The notes under the pieces: generated by a model
Database searches by the model: none
The model's input: the letters and a program-made list of their open reading frames with translations, nothing else
What the model was told of the DNA's origin: nothing
Translations under genes and position numbers: made by a program
Shown: in pieces, positions 57,651 to 64,000 of the stretch
How the letters are laid out: every line of letters starts with the position of its first letter
How positions within the stretch are numbered: position 1 is the first letter of the stretch
Assembly: GCF_011365745.1 (NCBI RefSeq)
Contig: NZ_JAAOBY010000009.1
Location: forward strand, 102,398-166,397
Origin: Flavobacterium turcicum
GTDB taxonomy: Bacteria; Bacteroidota; Bacteroidia; Flavobacteriales; Flavobacteriaceae
Direction: 5' to 3'
Length of the DNA: 64,000 nt

Positions 57651-58168
57651 GCAACAGTAAAATTTAAAATAGGAACAACTTGATGAACTAAATTACTACT
57701 GAAATTATATCCCAATCCTGTATTCGCACCAAGATTCATCCCTGTTTTATATGTTTTTTGAAATCCCCACACAGCCCCTGCTGTAAGGCCGTCATAATCG
57801 CTTAAATAAGAACCATTATTTATAGGCTTCATATAATAACTAATAGAAGGAGCAATATAAGCAGCTGAATTAACTCTTATTGATTTATTTTTGGCCAAGC
57901 GTTTTTCTAAATTATAATAATAACGATATTGAGCTCTGCCGAATGGGGATGCCAACAGTTTTAATTGCCCACCTCCCTTACTCGTGCCTCCAAATGACAA
58001 ATTAACATCAACATTAAAAGTTGTCTTATCACCTAAAACCCGCTCATAGGTCAAGCCTGGTGCTAAAATATTGACTTTAAATAAATTTCTCGATAAATCA
58101 CTTTCTTTTTGCGAATAGGCAAGCGTTGAAAAGATTAAAACAGCTGTAAAAATTAAGATTTTTTTCAT
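57632..58168 (-). CDS. Outer-membrane beta-barrel protein, unknown
   Basis: 178 residues, signal peptide ending LAYSQ (about 19). Strand-like segments include VNILAPGLTYERVLGDK, FNVDVNLSFGG, AAYIAPSISYYM and a last strand LNFTVAWVILK. It resembles small OmpW/OmpA-barrel-like Bacteroidetes proteins. It is the first gene of a two-gene unit between intact rpsU and the rpsU fragment. No promoter consensus was found in the 58169-58350 gap. Confidence 0.75.
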   Translation of the reverse strand: MKKILIFTAVLIFSTLAYSQKESDLSRNLFKVNILAPGLTYERVLGDKTTFNVDVNLSFGGTSKGGGQLKLLASPFGRAQYRYYYNLEKRLAKNKSIRVNSAAYIAPSISYYMKPINNGSYLSDYDGLTAGAVWGFQKTYKTGMNLGANTGLGYNFSSNLVHQVVPILNFTVAWVILK

Positions 58169-58349
58169 GGTTAATAGTGTTTTACATATTAATAAGATGT
58201 TTTATTCTTTTTGAATAAGCCTTGATCCAGACCATTCAACATCATTATACACTGCACCGTAATTTTAATAATTTTCCTTTTAACAGATAATAAAACAAAT
58301 GTAAGATTTGTTTTAAAAAAAACCTTAAAAAACAAAATTTTTTTAACAA

Positions 58350-58391
58350 AAAAAAATAGCAATAAAGTTAAAAAACTCTAATGCTATTTTT
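58350..58391 (-). terminator. Terminator after rpsU
   Basis: AAAAATAGCA (58352-58361) and TGCTATTTTT (58382-58391), 10 bp, followed by U run on the minus strand. Confidence 0.8.
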
Positions 58392-58410
58392 ATAATTACT
58401 GTAGAATCGA

Positions 58411-58605
58411 CTAACTTTCTAAGTTATCTTTCATATTTTGGATATAAGCCGCTTTTTGAATTTTGATTCTGTTTGTTACTGAAGGCTTAATAAAAGCAGT
58501 ACGTGCTCTTAATTGACGAACAGTTCCTGTTTTATCAAATTTTCTTTTGTAACGTTTTAACGCTCTATCGATATTTTCTCCGTCTTTAATTGGTATAATT
58601 AACAT
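58411..58605 (-). CDS. rpsU: Ribosomal protein bS21
   Basis: 64 residues: MLIIPIKDGENIDRALKRYK, KRKFDKTGTVRQLRAR and PSVTNRIKIQKAAYIQNM. In Bacteroidetes bS21 helps hide the anti-Shine-Dalgarno end of 16S rRNA, so most genes lack SD sequences. This gene has a strong one, the expected arrangement for autoregulation. It has its own promoter and terminator. Its last 95 coding bases are duplicated at 56870-56989. Confidence 0.97.
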   Translation of the reverse strand: MLIIPIKDGENIDRALKRYKRKFDKTGTVRQLRARTAFIKPSVTNRIKIQKAAYIQNMKDNLES

Positions 58606-58612
58606 AATATAG

Positions 58613-58627
58613 ACACCCCCTTTCTTT
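58613..58627 (-). promoter_or_regulatory. rpsU: Extended Shine-Dalgarno of rpsU
   Basis: Minus-strand AAAGAAAGGGGGTGT pairs with the 16S 3-prime end (ideal AGAAAGGAGGUGAU) over about 14 positions with one G-U. The G-run ends 10 bases before the ATG. No other gene I examined in the window has a comparable SD. Confidence 0.8.
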
Positions 58628-58633
58628 AGTCTG

Positions 58634-58663
58634 CAAAAGTAGAATAATAAAGTGAACTAACAA
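58634..58663 (-). promoter_or_regulatory. rpsU: Promoter of rpsU
   Basis: TTG (58661-58663) and TACTTTTG (58634-58641) with a 19-base spacer on the minus strand. Transcription would begin around 58630, so the leader is about 25 bases and is almost entirely the SD. Confidence 0.8.
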
Positions 58664-58707
58664 GTGTTTGGATAATTTTATTTAATTTTACTAACAAAAT
58701 AAAGTTT

Positions 58708-59775
58708 ATGTGGTTTATCGTAATTTCTATTCTATTACTTCTTGCGAGTATTTTACCCTATATGCCACTAACTCATTGGTTCTATAGATTTTTTGAGTTT
58801 GGGAAAATCCAAATACTTATTTTACAGATTACGGCTTTGGTTTTTAGCTTTATCCTGTTAAATCAATCAGAAGTTTGGATACAAACTCTTCAGATATTGA
58901 CTTTTGTTGTTATAACAATGCATCTTACCGCCCTTTACAAATACACGTCTTTTTACAAGTCAGTACAAAGAGAGCCTTGCGATGTTTCTTCAGAATTAAT
59001 CACTGTCCTTTCAGCAAACATATTTCAAGACAATACAGAATATGAAAAATTTATAGCTTTAGTTCACAAATACAATCCAGATATTGTTTTAACCATGGAA
59101 TCTGATGAAAATTGGGAAAAGGCACTCTTAGTTTTGGATCAAAAATACAAATACAATGTAAAAGTAGCTTTAAGCAACACCTATGGAATGCATTTGTATT
59201 CTAAGTTAAAAATTACAAATCACAATGTTCATTATTTTGTGGCCGACGATTTACCAAGTATCGAGGCTAAAATAAAAACAGCTGACGGTTTTGAATTTAC
59301 TTTCTTTGCAGTTCATCCGCCTCCACCAAGTCCTACTGAAGAAGAAAATTCCAAAGAGCGTGATGGAGAACTTTTAAGTGTTGCAAAAAAAATAAGACAG
59401 AATGCAGATACTTGTGTTGTAGTTGGGGATTTCAATAATGTGGCTTGGGCAAAATCCTCCATCCTATTTAGAAAAACTAGCGAGACAATTGACGGCAGAA
59501 TTGGTCGCGGATTCATTTCAAGTTTTCATACCAAATATTGGTTTTTAAGATTCCCTATTGATTTGATGTTTCATACACCAGATGTATTTATAGACGAATT
59601 GAAAAGTTTAGAATATTTTGGATCTGATCATTTTCCGATTTACGCAAAGTTTTTCATCAATAAGAAAACTTCCGAACAACAGCACTTAACAGAAAACTTA
59701 GAAGAGGGAGAACATGAGATTGTTCAAGAAATAATCGTAGAAGGGATAAACGAAAAAAGCGACAATCGTAACTGA
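58708..59775 (+). CDS. Membrane-anchored endonuclease/exonuclease/phosphatase-family protein
   Basis: 355 residues. Three N-terminal membrane helices (about 1-20, 30-50, 58-78) are followed by an EEP domain on what is probably the outer side: VLSANIFQDN, PDIVLTMESDENW (metal Glu), FFAVHPPPPSP, VVGDFNNVAW (Asp-Asn catalytic pair) and SDHFPIYAKF (final Asp-His). The family includes nucleases, sphingomyelinases and phosphoinositide phosphatases; the substrate is unknown. A Glu-rich tail follows. The terminator arm overlaps its last codons. Confidence 0.88.
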   Translation: MWFIVISILLLLASILPYMPLTHWFYRFFEFGKIQILILQITALVFSFILLNQSEVWIQTLQILTFVVITMHLTALYKYTSFYKSVQREPCDVSSELITVLSANIFQDNTEYEKFIALVHKYNPDIVLTMESDENWEKALLVLDQKYKYNVKVALSNTYGMHLYSKLKITNHNVHYFVADDLPSIEAKIKTADGFEFTFFAVHPPPPSPTEEENSKERDGELLSVAKKIRQNADTCVVVGDFNNVAWAKSSILFRKTSETIDGRIGRGFISSFHTKYWFLRFPIDLMFHTPDVFIDELKSLEYFGSDHFPIYAKFFINKKTSEQQHLTENLEEGEHEIVQEIIVEGINEKSDNRN

Positions 59776-59788
59776 ATGTCGCTTTTTT
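59754..59788 (+). terminator. Terminator overlapping the EEP gene end
   Basis: AAAAAGCGACA (59754-59764, inside the coding sequence) with TGTCGCTTTTTT (59777-59788). Confidence 0.85.
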
Positions 59789-59917
59789 ATATAGTTTAAA
59801 AACATTTATACATTTTACAATTTTCTACAAATCACTTTTAATTTAATTTGAATGTTTTTATCTCCAAAATTAAAAAATTAGAAATTTTTCGAAAATCGCT
59901 ATGTAATTTCAGAGCAA

Positions 59918-61087
59918 CTATTTCACAGCTGGCTCGTAACTTTGATCATCAATAATCATTTTTCCTAAAATTTCTTTTAAAATCTCTGAAGTACCGCCTC
60001 CAATTGGCCCTAAGCGACTGTCTCTAAATAAACGCGCCAAAGGATACTCTTCCATATAACCATAACCACCTAGCATCTGCAAACAACTGTAAATAGCCTC
60101 ATCAGCAACTTTGGTTGATTTCAACTTAGCCATTGTAGCCTCTTTTACTACATATTCTCCTTTATCCAATCGAGCAACAGCAGCATAATTAAAAATTTTA
60201 CAGTGCTCTACTTCTGTAGCGTGCTCTACAAGGGTGTGACGCAAGGCTTGAAATTTACTTATCTTTTTTCCAAAAGCTTCACGTTGAGACATATAATCGA
60301 TAGTATAATCAATTGCATATTCTCCTCTAGCATGTGCATTAATTGCCATTATTAAGCGTTCAAGTGCAAAATGCTGCATGATGTACGGAAATCCTTTCCC
60401 TTCTTCACCCATAAGATTTTCAGCAGGAATCTCTACATTATCAAATGCGATCTCTGCCGTATCCGATGCTCTCCATCCCAATTTATCAAGTTTAGATGCT
60501 GATATTCCTTTTAGACCGGTATCCATCAAAAAGATACTAATTCCTTTGTTACCCAACTCCGGATTTGTTTTGGCCGCCACAATATAATAATCCGCGTAAA
60601 CACCATTAGTGATAAAGGTTTTCGATCCGTTTATGATATATTTGTCGCCTTTTCTAACTGCGGTGGTGCGCATTCCCGCAACATCACTTCCTCCAAAAGG
60701 TTCTGATATACACAATGCTCCAATTTTTTCACCTGCAATACTCGGCGCAAGATAATCTTGCTTGATTCTATCATCGCCTTCTGCATTTAAATGCGTCATA
60801 GCTAAATACGCATGCGCCCACATTGCTGCAGCAAAACCTGATGATTTTATCTTTTGTAGTTCTTCTAAAAAAACAACTGTGTAAAACAAATCAAGATTCA
60901 TCCCGCCGTAGGCCTCTGGGTAATTAATCCCAAAGTAACCCATATCGCCAAATTTTTTCCAGATAAAACGCTCTATCGTACCTGTTTTTTCCCATTTTTC
61001 AATGTGAGGAACCACTTCTTTTTGTAAAAAATCTTTTAAACTTTCTCTGAAGGCCTGATGCTCTTCTGTGAAGTAAACTGAATTCAT
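59918..61087 (-). CDS. Acyl-CoA dehydrogenase
   Basis: 389 residues, normal length. FAD-dependent alpha,beta-desaturation of acyl-CoA in fatty acid or branched-chain amino acid breakdown. Blocks: GALCISEPFGGSDVAGMRTT (FAD/substrate), GSKTFITNG, YMSQREAFGKKISKFQALRH, LQMLGGYGYMEEYPLARLFRD and the C-terminal GGGTSEILKEIL that carries the catalytic-base region. Chain-length preference is not readable. It is a single gene, convergent with the EEP gene. Confidence 0.95.
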   Translation of the reverse strand: MNSVYFTEEHQAFRESLKDFLQKEVVPHIEKWEKTGTIERFIWKKFGDMGYFGINYPEAYGGMNLDLFYTVVFLEELQKIKSSGFAAAMWAHAYLAMTHLNAEGDDRIKQDYLAPSIAGEKIGALCISEPFGGSDVAGMRTTAVRKGDKYIINGSKTFITNGVYADYYIVAAKTNPELGNKGISIFLMDTGLKGISASKLDKLGWRASDTAEIAFDNVEIPAENLMGEEGKGFPYIMQHFALERLIMAINAHARGEYAIDYTIDYMSQREAFGKKISKFQALRHTLVEHATEVEHCKIFNYAAVARLDKGEYVVKEATMAKLKSTKVADEAIYSCLQMLGGYGYMEEYPLARLFRDSRLGPIGGGTSEILKEILGKMIIDDQSYEPAVK

Positions 61088-61263
61088 ATTCTATTATTTT
61101 TTTCTTTTAAAAATGTAAATTAAGGTCGTCATTGTTGGACTGAGGCTTACAATTATTAAATGCAACAATACATCAACTAATCTAAAGAAAGGCGCTTTAC
61201 TCTAATAGTTCACTCAAACTAAACGGGATAAAAAACCTACATAGCTCCCAAAACCAGCAACTT

Positions 61264-62160
61264 CTAACGAAAGTCCAAATATAAGGCAATTATTTTTGCT
61301 TTATCAACAGGAAATCCTTTAATTTTTGTTAAATCCTCAATTTTTGCAAAATCTCCTTTCATGCTACGATAAGTGATTATATCACGAGCAATGCCACCTT
61401 TAAAATAATAAAACTGACTTAATTCCTTAAGCGAGGCATTATTGATGTTTAACTTTAAAACAGCTGGCAACGCGCTAACATGAAAATGTGTATTCAATTC
61501 TAAAACAACCTCAGGTGATAAGCCCCAAATTTCAGTCAATTGCTCCATACTTACAAATCCACCAAGAATGGAGCGCTGCTTGATAATTCTTGCAGATAAT
61601 GCCTCACCAACACCATAAATTTTCATAAGATCATCTTGGTTTGCGAGATTGATATCTTTGACAATGATTTTTTCTTTAGCTCCTGCAGCCTTTTTATAAT
61701 CATACGATTTTTTAGTGTAGTCACCTTTTGGTTTCGTTGATACCCAAGTCGGAAACTGAAACATTGGAGTAAGCTCTTTTAAAAGTGAATCTGAAATTTG
61801 AGTCACCATTTGAAACTCAGCTGCTGAATTAACGTATTTATTTTGTTTTCTAAAAGCGAATAGGCGGTCAATCTCTAGTACTGACATTCCTAAATTATAT
61901 CCTTTATAGTCAGAAATAAAATTAGGGTTAAATTTATATATTTTATTAGACGCTTTTTTAGCATTATTACTAAGTGTGTCGATGGTACTTTGCAGAGCCA
62001 ACCACGTTTGCTCCTTAGGATCTTTTTTTTCTATGACAGACCAATCACAAAAAAACACCAAACTTTGTAATATGACGATAAAAACTAACAGTATTAAAAC
62101 ACCCGTACGTTGTTGTTTAGTATAGTTAAAATAGGAAACAATGGTTTGTAATCCTTTCAT
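61264..62160 (-). CDS. Helix-hairpin-helix protein (ComEA-like), membrane-anchored
   Basis: 298 residues with one N-terminal membrane helix (about 18-38). Three helix-hairpin-helix units follow: around 85-130 (YNLGMSVLEIDRLFAFRKQ), 165-225 (INLANQDDLMKIYGVGEALS, then LTEIWGLSPE) and 235-298 (LNINNASLKELSQFYYFKGG, DLTKIKGFPVDKAKI). Such domains bind DNA without sequence specificity; ComEA-type proteins take up transforming DNA. Here the domain would sit outside the inner membrane. It is larger than classic ComEA, and Bacteroidetes members are untested to my knowledge. Confidence 0.88.
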   Translation of the reverse strand: MKGLQTIVSYFNYTKQQRTGVLILLVFIVILQSLVFFCDWSVIEKKDPKEQTWLALQSTIDTLSNNAKKASNKIYKFNPNFISDYKGYNLGMSVLEIDRLFAFRKQNKYVNSAAEFQMVTQISDSLLKELTPMFQFPTWVSTKPKGDYTKKSYDYKKAAGAKEKIIVKDINLANQDDLMKIYGVGEALSARIIKQRSILGGFVSMEQLTEIWGLSPEVVLELNTHFHVSALPAVLKLNINNASLKELSQFYYFKGGIARDIITYRSMKGDFAKIEDLTKIKGFPVDKAKIIALYLDFR

Positions 62161-62347
62161 AGGTTTTAAAAATTGGTATCAAACTAGATTCTTTTTAAAA
62201 ATAAGAAATAAATACGAAACTCATTACGAATTACTTTAAAAAAATTGATTTTCAACATACAACCAACTTTTATCATATTGCGGTAAATATGACAAATCAA
62301 TAATAAAAAAGAGTTTGAGACATTTTTTACAACTTAAAATTCAATAA

Positions 62348-62381
62348 TTGTTTTTATTTTTTGTAAAAAAGAATACATTTG
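62348..62381 (+). promoter_or_regulatory. Promoter of the 62412 permease gene
   Basis: TTG (62348-62350) and TACATTTG (62374-62381), spacer 23 bases, at the long end of the accepted range; the -7 element is a full match 30 bases before the start codon. Confidence 0.55.
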
Positions 62382-62411
62382 GTGCTTAATAACTTAAAAC
62401 ATTAAACAACC

Positions 62412-63875
62412 ATGTCAATCTGGAGAGTTAAACCAGTATCGGCTTTTGAAGCTGATATGAAAAAAAGTCAATTAAAAAGAGTTTTAGGTAAGTGGAGCCT
62501 TACCGCTATTGGTATTGGAGCCATCATAGGAGGGGGAATATTTGTATTAACAGGTACAGGCGCATACAACCATGCAGGTCCAGCACTTGCTCTTTCGTTT
62601 GTAATTGCAGGTATTGCCTGTGTATTTGCTGCATTATGTTATTCTGAATTCGCTTCTATATTACCTGTTGAAGGTTCTGCATACGCTTACGCTTACGGAA
62701 CTATTGGAGAAATATTTGCCTGGATTATTGGCTGGGGATTAATTCTAGAATACGCCATGGGATCTATGACCGTCGCCGTTTCGTGGTCTGGTTATTTTAA
62801 TAAAATGCTCAAGATGTTCGGAGTATCATTACCCGAATGGCTTACTGCAGACCCAGGAAGTTATACTGGAGAGGGATTTAGCATGAACTTACCGGCGTTT
62901 CTAATTGTATTGCTTGTAATTTCATTACTTATTAAAGGTACTGAGAAAGCAGCAAGCGCTAACAACTTTATTGTAATCTTAAAAGTTTCTGCCGTAATAT
63001 TTGTAATTATTGCTGGAGCATTTTTTATTGATGTAGACAACTGGTCTCCATTTATCCCAGAAGCACAAACAATTATAGTTGATGACAAACCACACGAAGC
63101 GTATGGCGTAGCCGGAATAGTTTCAGGAGCAGCTGCTATTTTCTTTGCTTATGTAGGTTTTGATGCTGTTTCTACCCAAGCTGGTGAAGCAATCAATCCG
63201 AAGAAAGACGTTCCTTTTGCTATTATTGCATCATTATTAGTTTGTACCGTTCTATATATCTTAGTATCACTAGTACTTACTGGTATGATTAGCTACCAAG
63301 ATTTCAACCCACTAGGTAAATATCCAGAAGCGATCAAAGCACCTGTTGCATATGCATTTGATATTGCTGGTCAAGCTTGGGCTGGCTACATTATTACTAT
63401 TGCTGCTACCGTAGGTTTAATTTCTGTATTAATGGTAATGATCATGGGACAATCCCGTATTTTCTTAGGAATGTCAAAAGATGGATTAATCCCACCGGTT
63501 TTTTCAAAAATCAATCCTTTGTCAGGAACACCAAGAACAAACTTGATGATATTAGGAGCATTTATTGCTATTGTTGCAGCTTTTACACCAATTAGTAAAC
63601 TTGCTGAAATGACCAGTTTTGGTACCTTATTTGCCTTTACAATGGTATGTATCGCTGTGTGGATTTTGAGAGTAAAACAACCTACTTTAGAGCGCAGTTT
63701 TAAAGTACCTGCGTTACCAGTTATTGCAATTTGCGGAATCGCAATTAATACCTACTTGATGGTAAACTTGAGTAAAGATGCTCAATTATTCTCATTAGGA
63801 TGGCTAGCGATTGGTATGGTAATCTATTTCCTTTATGGAAAAAGAAATTCTAAATTGAACAACCCACAAGAATAA
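62412..63875 (+). CDS. APC-superfamily amino acid permease (cationic amino acid transporter-like)
   Basis: 487 residues, about 12 membrane helices. The first helix holds the GIGAIIGGGIFVLTG motif of CAT/YfnA-type transporters. Then come LCYSEFASILPVEGSAYAYA, the EYAMGSMTVAVSWSGYF helix, and AIFFAYVGFDAVSTQAGEA in the substrate region (helix 6). GQSRIFLGMSKDGLIPPVF is a conserved cytoplasmic loop. Substrate is probably an amino acid; cationic is suggested but not proved by the CAT-like wording. It is clearly different from the permease at 3126-4532. A terminator follows directly. Confidence 0.93.
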   Translation: MSIWRVKPVSAFEADMKKSQLKRVLGKWSLTAIGIGAIIGGGIFVLTGTGAYNHAGPALALSFVIAGIACVFAALCYSEFASILPVEGSAYAYAYGTIGEIFAWIIGWGLILEYAMGSMTVAVSWSGYFNKMLKMFGVSLPEWLTADPGSYTGEGFSMNLPAFLIVLLVISLLIKGTEKAASANNFIVILKVSAVIFVIIAGAFFIDVDNWSPFIPEAQTIIVDDKPHEAYGVAGIVSGAAAIFFAYVGFDAVSTQAGEAINPKKDVPFAIIASLLVCTVLYILVSLVLTGMISYQDFNPLGKYPEAIKAPVAYAFDIAGQAWAGYIITIAATVGLISVLMVMIMGQSRIFLGMSKDGLIPPVFSKINPLSGTPRTNLMILGAFIAIVAAFTPISKLAEMTSFGTLFAFTMVCIAVWILRVKQPTLERSFKVPALPVIAICGIAINTYLMVNLSKDAQLFSLGWLAIGMVIYFLYGKRNSKLNNPQE

Positions 63876-63880
63876 AACAA

Positions 63881-63914
63881 AAAAGGCTCCTAAATGATTA
63901 GGAGCCTTTTTTTT
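63881..63914 (+). terminator. Terminator after the permease gene
   Basis: AAAAGGCTCCTAA (63881-63893), loop ATGA, TTAGGAGCCTTTT (63898-63910), then more T. A perfect 13-bp stem. Confidence 0.92.
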
Positions 63915-63923
63915 ATCTTATAG

Positions 63924-64000
63924 TGTCCCGTCCTAAAATAGCGATACACAAAAAGTATCCTTATGGAAAACCCTCAAGAATCACGCTACTTAAAGCGCAC
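63924..64000 (+). mobile_element. Left end of a probable insertion sequence (cut by window edge)
   Basis: TGTCCCGTCCTAAAATAGCG has the look of an IS terminal inverted repeat. It is followed 39 bases later by an ATG (63963) opening a frame that begins MENPQESRYLKRT and continues off the window. This start resembles IS3-family OrfA proteins of Bacteroidetes as I remember them. The right end, the transposase core and target duplications are outside the window. Confidence 0.55.

Overview
The window is chromosomal DNA of a member of Bacteroidetes, most likely Flavobacteriaceae and probably Flavobacterium or a close relative. The evidence is low GC, genes without Shine-Dalgarno sequences, promoters of the form TTG-N18/19/23-TAnnTTTG, a SusC/SusD pair run by an ECF sigma/FecR switch, the rpsU-xerC-hpf-tRNA-tuf-secE-nusG-rpl-rpoBC order with a DUF3467 gene after rpoC, and two families of hairpin-centred intergenic repeats.

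Layout. 1-4.5 kb: end of an HtrA-type protease, a long glyceraldehyde-3-phosphate dehydrogenase, a secreted protein of unknown function flanked by near-identical terminators, and an APC permease. 4.5-13 kb is an accessory stretch of mostly unrecognised single genes: a protein ending in a HEPN-like R-x5-H motif, a six-helix membrane protein, an altered serine hydrolase, a frameshifted small gene, a WG-repeat protein, a lipoprotein-like protein and a small membrane protein. Three copies of a roughly 100-bp repeat, two with terminal inverted repeats, separate the first of these genes. 13-15.8 kb: a beta-hydroxyacid dehydrogenase, a GAF-PAS sensor lacking a kinase ATPase domain, and a CDGSH iron-sulfur protein. 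15.9-25.3 kb is one minus-strand locus: ECF sigma factor, FecR anti-sigma, SusC-type TonB receptor with an STN domain, SusD lipoprotein, an unknown surface lipoprotein and a MauG/CcpA-type di-heme protein. This looks like a signal-inducible uptake system with a periplasmic oxidative enzyme. 25.7-41.5 kb is mostly housekeeping: GT9 glycosyltransferase, VOC protein, LysM-NlpC/P60 hydrolase, two aconitases in tandem, MoxR ATPase, SurA-like chaperone, secreted alpha-amylase, release factor 3 and a small secreted protein.

41.7-58.7 kb is the information-processing cluster, all on the minus strand: rpsU, a two-gene beta-barrel insertion, a duplicated rpsU tail, xerC, hpf, tRNA-Thr(TGT)-Tyr-Thr(GGT), tuf, tRNA-Trp, secE, nusG, rplK, rplA, rplJ, rplL, rpoB, rpoC, DUF3467. 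Stem-loops lie in most gaps: a possible L1 leader before rplK and strong hairpins after rplL, rpoB and rpoC. The last 5 kb holds an endonuclease/exonuclease/phosphatase-family membrane protein, an acyl-CoA dehydrogenase, a helix-hairpin-helix protein, a second APC permease and what looks like the first bases of an insertion sequence.

Most interesting points: (1) the rpsU 3-prime end is duplicated and brackets two outer-membrane protein genes, as if a small element had inserted there; (2) intact rpsU has a very strong Shine-Dalgarno in an otherwise SD-free genome and an extremely short leader; (3) the repeat-separated single-gene array with a HEPN-like candidate defence protein; (4) SusCD joined to a di-heme MauG-like enzyme; (5) a promoter nested in the hpf terminator that drives the tRNA-tuf operon. 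All calls rest on reading the sequence and on family knowledge; no database search was run.
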